Shown here: in pieces, positions 1 to 9,088 of the stretch | Numbering within the stretch: position 1 is the stretch's first letter | Layout of the letters: every line of letters starts with the position of its first letter | Assembly (NCBI GenBank): GCA_043817715.1 | Contig: JBDRGO010000009.1 | Location: forward strand, 1-15,574 | Direction: 5' to 3' | DNA from: JAFGBZ01 sp043817715 | GTDB taxonomy: Archaea > Iainarchaeota > Iainarchaeia > Iainarchaeales > JAFGBZ01 | Length of the DNA stretch: 15,574 nt | Program-made: the position numbers and the translations under genes | The notes under the pieces: model-generated | Databases searched by the model: none | What the model was told of the DNA's origin: nothing | The model's input: the letters and a program-made list of their open reading frames with translations, nothing else

Positions 1-67
1 TTGATTTAAGGAATATGCTTCAGTGAACTTTTTATTCTGAACTGAACAAATATATTTAGGTGAATTA

Positions 68-256
68 ATGACTACTGCTACTTTAAATGCGGTTTATAGG
101 GAACTGCAGTTTTTAAGAAGGGAAATTGAAATAGTAAAGCATGCTCTTATTCCCGAAGAAAAGATTTCAGCAAAAGAACTTAATGAAATCAGGAAAATAA
201 GGAATGAAATGGAATCAGGAAAAGAAAAAACCCTTAAAGAAATTATCGGAAAATAA
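68..256 (+). CDS. RelB-like antitoxin of a type II toxin-antitoxin pair
   Basis: This 62-residue, highly charged and mostly helical protein fits a small archaeal antitoxin that would bind and neutralise the RelE-like toxin encoded 9 nt downstream. The N-terminal part (residues 8-30, VYRELQFLRREIEIVKHALI) looks like a helical dimerisation segment. The Lys/Glu-rich C-terminus (about 33-62, ending KTLKEIIGK) is the sort of tail that wraps the toxin. The ATG start is supported by an AGGTGA Shine-Dalgarno sequence at 58-63, spaced 4 nt, the same arrangement as in front of the giant gene at 695. Autoregulation is typical of such antitoxins, but only 67 bases of upstream DNA are visible and I see no clear operator. 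The assignment rests mainly on size, composition and the toxin partner; the antitoxin subfamily is uncertain. Confidence 0.75.
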   Translation: MTTATLNAVYRELQFLRREIEIVKHALIPEEKISAKELNEIRKIRNEMESGKEKTLKEIIGK

Positions 257-265
257 GGCGGTTTT

Positions 266-535
266 TTGTTTGAAATAAGGTTCAGCAGCAAGGCAGAAAA
301 GGCATACAAGAAAACAAATTCAAAAATTCTGCAAAGAATTGACATCCTTTTCAAGAAAATTGAAAAAAACCCGATTCCAGCCCAAGAATTTGATTTAAAA
401 AAAATAAGCGGAACTGATGAGACTTACAGGATAAGGCTTTCAAGTTTTAGGGTGCTTTACAGTGTTTACTGGGAAGAAAAAATTATAAGAATCCTTAAAA
501 TTGAAAAAAGAAAAAGCAGCACCTACAAATTCTAA
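266..535 (+). CDS. RelE/ParE-superfamily toxin
   Basis: This 89-residue basic protein has the RelE-type layout. The N-terminal strand (MFEIRFSSKAEK) is followed by two helices (about 10-35). A beta-sheet core follows, with the sequence TYRIRLSSFRVLYSVYW at about 53-69 and a last strand IIRILKIEKRKSSTYKF. In archaeal RelE toxins, conserved Arg/Lys residues in this core and tail contact mRNA in the ribosomal A site; R55, R57, R62, K81, R82 and Y87 are the likely equivalents here. Family members are usually 85-95 residues, so it is full length. It uses a TTG start with a GGCGG stretch at 257-261 as a possible ribosome binding site, just behind the antitoxin stop codon, implying one transcript and coupled translation. 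ParE-like gyrase inhibition is the alternative activity within this fold, but the sequence style favours RelE. Confidence 0.85.
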   Translation: MFEIRFSSKAEKAYKKTNSKILQRIDILFKKIEKNPIPAQEFDLKKISGTDETYRIRLSSFRVLYSVYWEEKIIRILKIEKRKSSTYKF

Positions 536-615
536 TAATTAATTTATTTTAAAAATTTAAAACAATTCAAAGCAGGTTCAGGGAACACCGCCAATCCAAC
601 CAAAAACTATATTAA

Positions 616-636
616 TTTCTTTTATCTTTCTTTCCT
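616..636 (+). terminator. T-rich tract, possible archaeal terminator of the RelE operon
   Basis: A pyrimidine-rich run made almost only of T and C, with several T clusters, lies about 80 nt after the toxin stop codon and just before the promoter of the giant gene. Archaeal RNA polymerase terminates at T-rich non-template tracts without needing a hairpin. The placement is right, but the composition alone is weak evidence. Confidence 0.3.
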
Positions 637-642
637 AATTAA

Positions 643-658
643 GTTTATATATATAAAC
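643..658 (+). promoter_or_regulatory. Palindromic TATA box of the giant surface-protein gene
   Basis: GTTTATATATATAAAC is a perfect 16-nt palindrome containing an archaeal TATA-box sequence. Its centre is about 45 nt before the ATG at 695, which would put the transcription start near 673 and leave a leader of about 20 nt holding the GGTGA ribosome binding site (686-690). Because it is symmetrical it could in principle fire in both directions, or bind a dimeric regulator. Confidence 0.6.
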
Positions 659-694
659 AATATTAATTATTATTTAACCGCGTTAGGTGAATTC

Positions 695-904
695 ATGGGA
701 ATTATTGATTCTTTTAAAGAAAAATATTATGAATGGGAAGACAAATGGTATGATTTTCTGGATAAAATAGAGGAAAAAGGAATTCCTGTTTATAAAATAA
801 TTGAACCGATTGACAAGGTAATGCCGAGCTTTGCTTTGGCAATGATTCTTGCAATTGCATTAATTGTATTTATTTTAACTGCGGCATTAACACAAATGAT
901 TCCA
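695..904 (+). other. Conserved cytoplasmic and transmembrane anchor segment
   Basis: Residues 1-70 of the giant protein carry an acidic, aromatic amphipathic segment (EDKWYDFLDKIEEKGIPVY, about 15-33), the sequence EPIDKVMPS (37-45) and the membrane helix. The second giant protein keeps almost the same residues (EDKWYEFLDRLQEKGVPIY, then DPIDKVIPS and a helix). The extracellular part just behind the helix is much less alike, so this inner segment seems selected for its own sake, perhaps for docking to a cytoplasmic or membrane partner. Confidence 0.75.
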
Positions 905-3900
905 ACAGGATTAACCCTGAATGTAATTGTACTGGATTCAGATAATGACCCTATTTCAAATGCATTAATTGAAGCAGTAATGCCTTCAGGGGAAACACAA
1001 AACTATGAAACTGATTCAGAAGGAACAGCAGAAATCACTGGATTAAAGGAAGGCGATTTAATTGAATTGACTGCCTCAAAAGAAGGGTTCACTGATGAAT
1101 TCAAATCAGTTGAAGTTTCAGCAGATAATCTGGAATTAGTAATTGTGCTGGAAGAAGAAGGAACTGGTTATGTGACAAAAACAATTAATTTAGTTGATGC
1201 ACAGGGAATGCCGATTTATGAAGAAGCCACATTAAGGTTTTCCTGCTCAAATAGTTATGCGCTTGCGCCTGATGAACAGTATTTAAGCGCAGGAGACTAC
1301 GGGCAGACAACAGTCCAGGTTCCAACCAACTGCGAAAAATTAACAGTAAATGTAATAACTAATTCATTTGCATTCGGAACAAAAGAAATAAATGATTATG
1401 ATTCAGAAGGAACCATTTACCTGCAGGAAAAAGACCCTTCAGGAGGGGAAACAATTGATTTAATTGTTTTGGTGAAATCAGTTACAGAACAACTGCTTGA
1501 CGGAATTGAAGTGAAGATTTTCAAAAATGACGTGCCAATGGATTATGGAACAACTTACGGCGGAAAAGCAGAATTCACCTTAAGCTCGGGAACATATAAA
1601 ATCAAAACATATGATTCCCAAGGAATATTTGAACAGGCAATTGAAAGCATTTATCTGGACGGAACAGAAGAAGAAGTGACAAAAGAAATAACTTTAAATG
1701 AAGGAATGCTTGGAAAAATAAAAATCAAGGCAGTGGATTCAGAAGGAAATGCATTAAATGAGGCAAAAGTAAAATTAATCAATTCAGTTACAAAAGAGGA
1801 AATCGCGGAAAAAACAACTGATTTGAATGTGAATTCAGGAATAGTTGAATTCAGCCTAACAAGGGACACTCAATACACCGCATTAATCAAAAAACAGGGA
1901 TATTTAACAAAAGAAAAAGCAGGACTGGAAATAAGGGAAGCAATTTATGAAATTCCATTGGATGCATGCACTCCAAGCACATGCGGATTATTGAAAGTAA
2001 AAGTAACTGACCAGGACAATTACGGAATACAAAATGCAACAGTTGCATTATTTGAGGAAAAACAAGGCGTATATTTTTTAACCCTGAATGAACCCCAAAT
2101 AACTGATTTAAACGGGGAAGCGGAATTCACGGGAGTTGAATCAGGGACTTATTATGCATATGCATTCAAGGAAACGCTTAACGGCGAAAGCGAACCCTCA
2201 TACTTTAATTCATCAAGCGATGATGATGAAGAAATTGATTACACGGTTATGCTTGACATTCCTTTAGGAAAAGTAAAAGTAACAGTGAAAGACAAATTCA
2301 ATGAAAAAATTCCAAATGCAAAAGTCACCTTAATGGACTTAATTACCAACAGCACTTTAGGGACTTCATTCGCAAACGAAGAAGGGGAATATATCCTTGA
2401 AACAAAAGCAGACAAGGAATTATACCTTAATGTAACAGGAATAAGTTCAAATGAATGGGCGGAATATTTTACAGTTTCAAAAAAAGTTATAGGGGAAGCG
2501 CAGGCAAATTTTGATGTAATTCTTGAGCCCCCGATAATCAACAAGGACATTGAAATTGAATTCACGGGATTATACCAGAACAATGAAGAGGCATTAAGCG
2601 TCTCGCCAGGAGAAACATATACAGCAAAATTCAAGTTAAGGGTGCCGGAAGAAAAAAATTACTCAGAAATAGGCGTGCATTTGCGCACAGGCGAAGAAAT
2701 GATAATGGAAAAAGATGATTTATTCATCAAGGAAATCAATGCGCCAAAAGCAGCAATTGTAAAGGCAACTTCATTTGATTCAGAAGAAATGCTTAAGCAA
2801 GGGCAGTACAAAGTAACAAACGGGGATGCAAAATGGGCGAATATTGTGTGGCTGAATCCAAAAGCAGGAATATACGAACTGGAAGCAAAAATCAAAATCA
2901 AGGAAACAGCCTCAATGAACAAGGCATTAAAAATGCATTACAGGGCATGGGCAAAAGGCAAAAAAACCGAAAGATACCCGAAAGACGAAACAGTAAAAAA
3001 TGAATTATATTCAGAAACAAAAACAATCACATTAGATGTCGGTTCAACAGTATTATGCGATGAAGACTTCTGCTTTCAGGCAAGCATACTGGACAAAGAA
3101 GAGGACATAGTTGAAGAAGTGCTGGAGGATTATGATGCAAGGCTTTACTCAAAATACAAATTAAGTTTTACTTTAACAAATAATTCCGAAAGTGTTATAC
3201 ATAACAATGCGAATTTAAGGATTAAGAATTCAGATGAATCGCTTTACATTGAATCATATAAGGTAATTGATGCGCAGACAGAAGAGCATTCAGGCGAAGT
3301 TGAAGGGTTTGAAATTCCGAGAATTGAAATAGGGGATTTCAGGCAGAACAACAAAATAATTGCTGAAATGGATTTTTTGGCAAACAAATCAGGGACAGGG
3401 ATAATGAATTTAACTTTGGTTTCAGACCAGAAAATCGTGTGGAGCAAAAACATTTCAGTAAAGGTTTCAGCTGAAAAAAACCTTGTTTTAACAATTGAGC
3501 CGAATGCATTCATGGCAGGAATTTCAAATGATTTGAATGTAACTGTAAGGGAAGAAGGGGAAAAAGAATATGCAAAAGAAGTTGCCAATGCAGTGGTGAA
3601 ATTAAAGAACAAATTTGATGAAACAATTTCATTCAAATCAACTCCCTTGAACGGAGTGGTGCATTTAAGCATTCCTGCTTCAGAGCCTGGAACAGTTTAC
3701 TGGATTGAAGCAAGCAAGGCAGGATATAATTTGGCTGAAAAAGAAATCAAAGTGGCAGGGGACTTGATTGAATTAAATCCGCAGACATTAGGGTTTGGAT
3801 TAAATATTCAGGACAAATTAACTGAAACCAAAGGATTTTCAATTAAAAATAAAACCCAGTTTCCTTTAAAAGTTTCAGGAATGGAATTAACAGGAAATTT

Positions 3901-6900
3901 TTCAGGATTATTGAATGAACAGAGTTCAGGCAATTATTTCTTCAACCAAACAAATACAGTGATTGATCCAGGGGAAGAAATGGAATTTCAGGCATTAACT
4001 GAATTAAGCGAATCAGCAAAGCAATTAACTGAAAGAAAGGACTTGAAAGGAAATTTAAAAATTGAATTAATTAATTTCGGAAAAAAATGGAGTTACTCAA
4101 TTCCGGTTACAATTGCAATCGGGCTGGGGGCTGAACTGGATGACCCTGCATGCCTGCAAATCACTAAAACTGAATGGAAGGCAGTAACGCAGGGAAACCC
4201 GATAACAACTGAATTCTCGGTTAAAAATAACTGCACTGTGAAAGGAAAGCCGGTGGCAGTGCAAATGCTTCAGGCGCAACTGAATCTTGAAGGAAACCAG
4301 ATAGGGGATTACTCGCTGACTTTAGGGGACAGCTCAATTGATTTAAGGACAGGATATTACAGGACAATTTTAGGAACAGTAAAGGAAGAGGAATCGCTTG
4401 ATTTCATGTTAACTTTTACTCCTTTTGGCGGAGTGAACGGAGCATCAAAAGGAAGCATTAATTTCAAGGCAGTTAATCCAACTGACGGGGAACCGCAGAT
4501 TGTTGAGGCAAAAATCAATACTGAATTAAGCGTAATTAATTTGGTTGACTGCATTTCTTTTGACAAAGAACTTGTGACAATCAATCAGGAAGAAATCGGA
4601 AATCTGGTGATTTCAACAAAAGGATGCGGTGGAGCAACAGAAATTGAATTAATTTCAAAATTATCCTTAAGCAAGGACAAATTTTCAGTTGAAGACAATG
4701 CATCCCAAACAATTGAAGTTTATGCGGAAAAGAATTTTGAAGGAATGTATGGAATGCAGGTTTATGCAAAAGCAACAAACCAAATGCAATCCAATTTACA
4801 GAAAAACATAAGGGTATTGATTTTAGACCCTAATCCCAACAAATGCATTTCAATGACAAAATATGAATTTGAAGTATTTGATGACCCGCAGTATGAAATG
4901 GACGGGTTTGATTCAAGCACAATAATCAACAACTGCTTTGACAAAAAAGTTGTTTCAAAAGTGGATATGAAGGATTTCCAATCAGCCTTGAAAGACGGAA
5001 GCAATGTATTCCTGATGTCACTGGCGGTAGGAATTTTATCACAGGCAGCAAAAGGAAAATTAAAGAACTTAACAGATGACTTCACAATAGGGGACTTGAT
5101 AACAAAAATTAAATCAACATTCAAGGAACACGAAAAAGAAATAAGCGACGAAGCAGCAGAAGAAGTTTCAAAAGCAAAAACAGAGGAAGAAATTGAAAAA
5201 CAAGTTAATAAACTAGAAGTAACAAAAGACAAGCCAGGATTAATTTTAAAATTAAAAAACATTTTAGGAATAAAATTAAGTGAAGAAGAAATCAAGAAAT
5301 TAAATGACGCAAGCAAATGCGTAAAAGAAAACAATGGAGTATGCGAAACAAGCTGTGATGAAAAAAACAAAATTACAGGAAATTGGTTAAACAGAAATCT
5401 TAGCTGTGCAAAAGAATATGTATGCTGTAAAAAAGGAACAACTCCGGCAAAGCCTGCAGATGAACCTAAACTTGATGACTTGGGTGCATGTCATACAACA
5501 GATGAAAAATGCGACAACATGACAAAAGAAGAATGTACTAACGTAAATGGTAGATTTGAAAAAAACAAACTGTGTTCAGCAACAAACCCAGAAGAAAGTG
5601 ATTGGTCCAATGTAGAAATTGAATTAACCACAGACTATTTGAGTCTTTTAGTTCTTAAAAATATTGATTCGAGCAAAGTTGCTGCAAAAGTTAGTAAAAT
5701 TACTTTAACAAAGCCACAAGAAATAGATTTATCGGATGGAAAAAAAATCATATTATTCGACGAGGTTCGAATTCTTAATTTAGCACAAGCAACTCAAATA
5801 GAAGTTGAAATTCATTATAACGGAATAAAAGTAATGGAAAAAACCATTACAGTTGAAGCAGAATCAAAACCACCAGCAACTGCATTAACTTCAGAGGAAC
5901 AAGCAATTGTTGATGCATGCACTGATCGTGTTGATAATCAAGGATTTACTGCATTTAATGGATTGTTTGAAGATAGTGGTGATTATTATTGGGAATATAT
6001 GTTCTATGGAGACGGACCATATTGCGTAAAATTAACTAATACTGCTGAATGTAAATTTACTAATACAAATCCTCCAAAAGAAGCATGCACTGGAAAAACA
6101 AAAATTCATCCAACCACAGGAACTGAACCAGAAGCCAGTTCCCATCAAGAAATAATTAATGCTTGTGATTTAAGAACAGAATTTACTGCATTTTCTCTTT
6201 ATAGTAGCGAATCCGAGTATTATATTGTGGTTCCCTCCATAGGCGGTATAAGTTCCTGCAGAAAAATAATTAATACAAGTTCTATTCCCTTAACTAACTG
6301 TAGGTTCACTGGAGATACCCCTACTGATATCTACAATAATAAATGCACTGATTCATTAAAAGTTTATCCAATTTTAGGGGCAAGTTCCCCCTTCCCTTCC
6401 CTTCCTTCCACCGCTTTCATGAATGTTTATGCTAATAACCCAACAAATACTTCTGTTCCTGCAAGTGATCCTGGTCTTGGGGGTTTGGGCAGGATTTTCG
6501 GAGGAGCAGGCGGTGCTATTGGGGGAGGAATTTCAGATATTTTTGGAATGATTTTCGGTGGAACAAGCAAGGTTTTAGGCGGAAGCAGTTGGATGAGTTC
6601 AATTACTGGCGCTGCAATGAATGGGTTAATGTATTCTTTTTACAGTTACATGCAGCAGGAAAGTGATTTGGAGTTCACTTCAATCCAGCCATGGATTACA
6701 GTTGACTGGAATAAAGGAATCACTTTATTGAATGTAAGCAAAACCAAAACAGCCACAAGAATCGGTTCAGAAGAAACAGTCGGCGCTCCTGAAGGAATTG
6801 AATTTGAAATTGAAGCAGAATCAAGTTATGAAAGGAATTCAGTTGACCCGAGATTAAAAAAAGAATTCAGGCAGATTGATTTTATTAATACAGGGAATTT

Positions 6901-9088
6901 AACAACAGAGCCCTTTGACCCAATGTATGCTTTATTGAAAGTAACTGCATTAGAGCATATTTACATGGATGCTGAATCAAGGCATGTGTATAATGCAAAG
7001 GATTTCCCTAAAATGGATAAAAGAAAGTTTTTTGATTTGGATTTCGGCGCGGAAAGAATTGATACAAGCGATGTGGAATTAAAGGAGGATTCGCCGGAAG
7101 AAATTAATTCAAGGTTTCATTTAATGTTTGAAGCAGTTCCATTGGAGTCAAGGTATCAGGAGCCGAAAGGAATGCTTTCATGCCAGAGCGGAACAAAAAC
7201 AGGTTCAACTGGAGTAAATGCTTTGCCGAAAGTTAAATTTGAATGGAAATGGAATGCAATAAAAGAAAATGAATGCAATGCAGATAATTTGAATGCAATT
7301 TATTGTGATGCAACTCAATTCAGTATTTCTTTATTGAAAAAAATAAATGATGTTGCAAAAGAACTGGATTCAGTTGGAACTTCATTGCAGTGCCCGAGCG
7401 AAGCAGGAGCCAATTACAATGAATCAGTGATTCCAGACAATGACATAGGAATTGAATTAATTACTGCTGTGGCAAATACAGTGAGTTCAGTTGAAGTTCA
7501 GGCAGTGATTAAAAACACGAACAGGATTCCAATTACAACAAATTACTTGTTCAAGGTAATTGATTTGGATTCAGGAGAAGAAATTGAATGCAGTGAAGGA
7601 ACGCAGGAAACAAAGGTTTTAAGCACTGAAAATGTTTCATGCGAATTCACAGGATTAGAGGAAGGATATTATCAGGCAGTTTTAATTTTAAATCCATTGC
7701 TTGAACTGGATAAGGATAAAAATCCTATTGGAGGAAATTCAACTGCTTCAGATGAATTAAGGGCAGGGTTCAGGATTGGACAGAGCGGGGTTCAGGACTG
7801 CGAACCATATGAAACATCCAGATTAAGTGATTTCTATGCCGCAAGTTTCAAAAATTCAGCAAGAGACAAGGCAGTTCTGGATAAAGTGCATTTCACTGCA
7901 AATTTAATGCAGGACGGGTATACAAGTGATTTCCAGCATGACTTTGATGCATATGCAAGATATGAGGCTTTCTTTGGGGCTGATGAAACTTACAGGAATG
8001 AAAGAACTGGGTTATGGAAATACTTCAGTGATTCAACTAAATTTAAATTCGTGAATAATTTCGGGCAGGAAGTGCCTCAGGGAATTGCTGTGACTCCTGG
8101 AACATATGATGTGGTAATCAATATCATTTATCCTGATAATTCATGGAAATTGTTTGATTCAGAAGGAAATCCTTTGGCGGAAATTGAGGTTAAATTGCAG
8201 AAAACAAAGGCAGCCGAACCAGATAACCCGTTTTATTACATACCTATTGATGGATTAATCGGGCAGGATGGAAGGACTGGTTATGGTGCAGGGTTTTCAG
8301 GGGAAAGAATCAAGTTAAGCGATACAGGAACCGGTGTTTATTCAATGGAGCCTGCGGGAAGCACTCCTGTATTGGGCTCAGAGGTTCAGGTAATGCTTTC
8401 AGAGGACTTCAAGAGAATCAATTCAATTGACAGAGGAAGCCTATTGAATTTAAGCAGGGCAGGAAATGACTTGAAAATGGTTTTCAGCCCAAGCAATGCA
8501 ACGCCGATTGTATTGAAAATGGCTAATAATGCAGGGGAAGCATGGGCATTTTATTCAATTGGAGTTGACGGAGGCCCGGTTGATGCAGGAACTTATTTAA
8601 GCAGGTGGAACGGCATCGGGTATAACTGCAAGTCATTCAATGACAAAATGATGGTTGAGGAATTCTTTGAATCGCCGGATTTCAAGGGGCTTACAGGGAA
8701 CAGGAACTGCGCGGTAATTGACGGGGATAATGCGCCATTCAGTTATGGATTGGAATTCTGCGACACAGCAAGATATGGAAACATGTATGCAAAAACAGTG
8801 ATTTATTCTCCTTTAGGAAAAAAAGCAGAATTAAGGATGATTACTGCAAATGATTCAGCTGTATTCAAGACTTCAGGGCAGGAAAGCGAAACCATTGTAT
8901 TGAATCAGGCAGCAAATGTGCAGACAATCGGGGCATTAAATAATGTGTTTGAATTGGTTGAACAGGACTTGGTTTGCGTCAGCGGAACAGATGCAATGAT
9001 TAATTTCTGGTGGAACCCAAAGGCAGTGTTTGAGGCAGGCGGAATGGAAGCAATTGAAGCAGAGGCAATGAATAACTGCATTAAATAA
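695..9088 (+). CDS. Giant membrane-anchored multidomain surface protein (adhesin-like)
   Basis: This 2797-residue open frame has no interruption. Residues 1-44 are hydrophilic and probably cytoplasmic. Residues 45-66 (FALAMILAIALIVFILTAAL) form one membrane segment with no cleavage-like site after it, so it is a type II anchor with about 2730 residues outside. Outside lie carboxypeptidase-regulatory-like beta modules at about 73-154, 158-246, 252-337, 340-424, 430-525 and 530-615, recognisable by repeated patterns such as KVKVTDQDNYGIQNATVALF, T-D-x-x-G-x-A-x-F and S-G-T-Y. Further beta-rich regions contain an AKWANIVW motif (712-719). Cys residues start repeated units, as in CISFDKE and CISMTKYEF. 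A Lys/Glu-rich helical region (about 1425-1540), Cys-rich modules (1542-1890) and a Gly-rich hydrophobic stretch (1927-1986) follow, then a long C-terminal region ending NNCIK. No C-terminal anchor or catalytic motif is visible. The GGTGA at 686-690 supports the ATG. The role in adhesion or the cell surface is inferred from architecture. The gene at 11328 is a paralogue. Confidence 0.85.
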   Translation: MGIIDSFKEKYYEWEDKWYDFLDKIEEKGIPVYKIIEPIDKVMPSFALAMILAIALIVFILTAALTQMIPTGLTLNVIVLDSDNDPISNALIEAVMPSGETQNYETDSEGTAEITGLKEGDLIELTASKEGFTDEFKSVEVSADNLELVIVLEEEGTGYVTKTINLVDAQGMPIYEEATLRFSCSNSYALAPDEQYLSAGDYGQTTVQVPTNCEKLTVNVITNSFAFGTKEINDYDSEGTIYLQEKDPSGGETIDLIVLVKSVTEQLLDGIEVKIFKNDVPMDYGTTYGGKAEFTLSSGTYKIKTYDSQGIFEQAIESIYLDGTEEEVTKEITLNEGMLGKIKIKAVDSEGNALNEAKVKLINSVTKEEIAEKTTDLNVNSGIVEFSLTRDTQYTALIKKQGYLTKEKAGLEIREAIYEIPLDACTPSTCGLLKVKVTDQDNYGIQNATVALFEEKQGVYFLTLNEPQITDLNGEAEFTGVESGTYYAYAFKETLNGESEPSYFNSSSDDDEEIDYTVMLDIPLGKVKVTVKDKFNEKIPNAKVTLMDLITNSTLGTSFANEEGEYILETKADKELYLNVTGISSNEWAEYFTVSKKVIGEAQANFDVILEPPIINKDIEIEFTGLYQNNEEALSVSPGETYTAKFKLRVPEEKNYSEIGVHLRTGEEMIMEKDDLFIKEINAPKAAIVKATSFDSEEMLKQGQYKVTNGDAKWANIVWLNPKAGIYELEAKIKIKETASMNKALKMHYRAWAKGKKTERYPKDETVKNELYSETKTITLDVGSTVLCDEDFCFQASILDKEEDIVEEVLEDYDARLYSKYKLSFTLTNNSESVIHNNANLRIKNSDESLYIESYKVIDAQTEEHSGEVEGFEIPRIEIGDFRQNNKIIAEMDFLANKSGTGIMNLTLVSDQKIVWSKNISVKVSAEKNLVLTIEPNAFMAGISNDLNVTVREEGEKEYAKEVANAVVKLKNKFDETISFKSTPLNGVVHLSIPASEPGTVYWIEASKAGYNLAEKEIKVAGDLIELNPQTLGFGLNIQDKLTETKGFSIKNKTQFPLKVSGMELTGNFSGLLNEQSSGNYFFNQTNTVIDPGEEMEFQALTELSESAKQLTERKDLKGNLKIELINFGKKWSYSIPVTIAIGLGAELDDPACLQITKTEWKAVTQGNPITTEFSVKNNCTVKGKPVAVQMLQAQLNLEGNQIGDYSLTLGDSSIDLRTGYYRTILGTVKEEESLDFMLTFTPFGGVNGASKGSINFKAVNPTDGEPQIVEAKINTELSVINLVDCISFDKELVTINQEEIGNLVISTKGCGGATEIELISKLSLSKDKFSVEDNASQTIEVYAEKNFEGMYGMQVYAKATNQMQSNLQKNIRVLILDPNPNKCISMTKYEFEVFDDPQYEMDGFDSSTIINNCFDKKVVSKVDMKDFQSALKDGSNVFLMSLAVGILSQAAKGKLKNLTDDFTIGDLITKIKSTFKEHEKEISDEAAEEVSKAKTEEEIEKQVNKLEVTKDKPGLILKLKNILGIKLSEEEIKKLNDASKCVKENNGVCETSCDEKNKITGNWLNRNLSCAKEYVCCKKGTTPAKPADEPKLDDLGACHTTDEKCDNMTKEECTNVNGRFEKNKLCSATNPEESDWSNVEIELTTDYLSLLVLKNIDSSKVAAKVSKITLTKPQEIDLSDGKKIILFDEVRILNLAQATQIEVEIHYNGIKVMEKTITVEAESKPPATALTSEEQAIVDACTDRVDNQGFTAFNGLFEDSGDYYWEYMFYGDGPYCVKLTNTAECKFTNTNPPKEACTGKTKIHPTTGTEPEASSHQEIINACDLRTEFTAFSLYSSESEYYIVVPSIGGISSCRKIINTSSIPLTNCRFTGDTPTDIYNNKCTDSLKVYPILGASSPFPSLPSTAFMNVYANNPTNTSVPASDPGLGGLGRIFGGAGGAIGGGISDIFGMIFGGTSKVLGGSSWMSSITGAAMNGLMYSFYSYMQQESDLEFTSIQPWITVDWNKGITLLNVSKTKTATRIGSEETVGAPEGIEFEIEAESSYERNSVDPRLKKEFRQIDFINTGNLTTEPFDPMYALLKVTALEHIYMDAESRHVYNAKDFPKMDKRKFFDLDFGAERIDTSDVELKEDSPEEINSRFHLMFEAVPLESRYQEPKGMLSCQSGTKTGSTGVNALPKVKFEWKWNAIKENECNADNLNAIYCDATQFSISLLKKINDVAKELDSVGTSLQCPSEAGANYNESVIPDNDIGIELITAVANTVSSVEVQAVIKNTNRIPITTNYLFKVIDLDSGEEIECSEGTQETKVLSTENVSCEFTGLEEGYYQAVLILNPLLELDKDKNPIGGNSTASDELRAGFRIGQSGVQDCEPYETSRLSDFYAASFKNSARDKAVLDKVHFTANLMQDGYTSDFQHDFDAYARYEAFFGADETYRNERTGLWKYFSDSTKFKFVNNFGQEVPQGIAVTPGTYDVVINIIYPDNSWKLFDSEGNPLAEIEVKLQKTKAAEPDNPFYYIPIDGLIGQDGRTGYGAGFSGERIKLSDTGTGVYSMEPAGSTPVLGSEVQVMLSEDFKRINSIDRGSLLNLSRAGNDLKMVFSPSNATPIVLKMANNAGEAWAFYSIGVDGGPVDAGTYLSRWNGIGYNCKSFNDKMMVEEFFESPDFKGLTGNRNCAVIDGDNAPFSYGLEFCDTARYGNMYAKTVIYSPLGKKAELRMITANDSAVFKTSGQESETIVLNQAANVQTIGALNNVFELVEQDLVCVSGTDAMINFWWNPKAVFEAGGMEAIEAEAMNNCIK
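5003..5056 (+). other. Hydrophobic segment within the giant protein
   Basis: Residues about 1437-1454 (NVFLMSLAVGILSQAAKG) form an isolated hydrophobic stretch in the extracellular part, followed by a Lys/Glu-rich, coiled-coil-like region to about residue 1540. It is short and contains Ser and Gln, so it may be a buried helix rather than a second membrane span. Confidence 0.4.
5318..5575 (+). other. Disulfide-rich modules in the giant protein
   Basis: Residues 1542-1578 hold six Cys with the spacing C-x7-C-x3-C-x16-C-x5-C-C, ending CAKEYVCCKK, which resembles a small knottin- or defensin-like disulfide-stabilised unit. A Pro/Lys/Asp linker follows, and then a four-Cys unit at 1599-1627 (C-x6-C-x7-C-x12-C). 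Such modules fold without a hydrophobic core and commonly act as protease-resistant binding or spacer units outside the cell. The named fold is inferred from spacing only. Confidence 0.55.
5891..6382 (+). repeat. Tandem pair of four-Cys modules within the giant protein
   Basis: Two consecutive units of about 80 residues start near residues 1733 and 1816. Both follow the order I-V/I-D/N-AC, then FTAF, a D/E-YY pair, a Cys before K-x-x-NT, a Cys before x-FT, a further CT, and a close of the type K-V/I-x-P-x-x-G. The first begins EEQAIVDACTDR and the second SHQEIINACDLR. They have diverged too far to be a recent DNA duplication but are clearly homologous. Each has four Cys at matching positions, suggesting two disulfides per unit. 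Confidence 0.7.
6473..6652 (+). other. Gly-rich hydrophobic segment within the giant protein
   Basis: Residues 1927-1986 are dominated by Gly, Ile, Phe, Met and Ala, with runs such as GLGGLGRIFGGAGGAIGG and ISDIFGMIFGG, and end in GAAMNGLMYSFYSYM. The many GxxxG and GG steps resemble glycine-zipper or fusion-peptide-like membrane-active segments. A Ser/Pro/Asn-rich linker precedes it and ordinary hydrophilic sequence follows it. Confidence 0.55.

Noticed and set aside
94..354. An 86-residue - strand frame over the RelB/RelE genes
   Set aside because: It spans both toxin-antitoxin genes in antisense and has a Ser/Phe/Leu-rich composition typical of shadows.
2239..3672. Several 87-142-residue - strand frames within the giant gene
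   Set aside because: They are antisense shadows with Ser/Phe/Ile-rich translations and no ribosome binding sites or recognisable motifs.
4762..5370. A 202-residue open frame on the - strand inside the giant gene
   Set aside because: It lies opposite the Lys/Glu-rich helical region, where AAA/GAA codons leave few stops on the other strand. The product is Ser/Phe-rich without any family signature, and the + frame is clearly coding.
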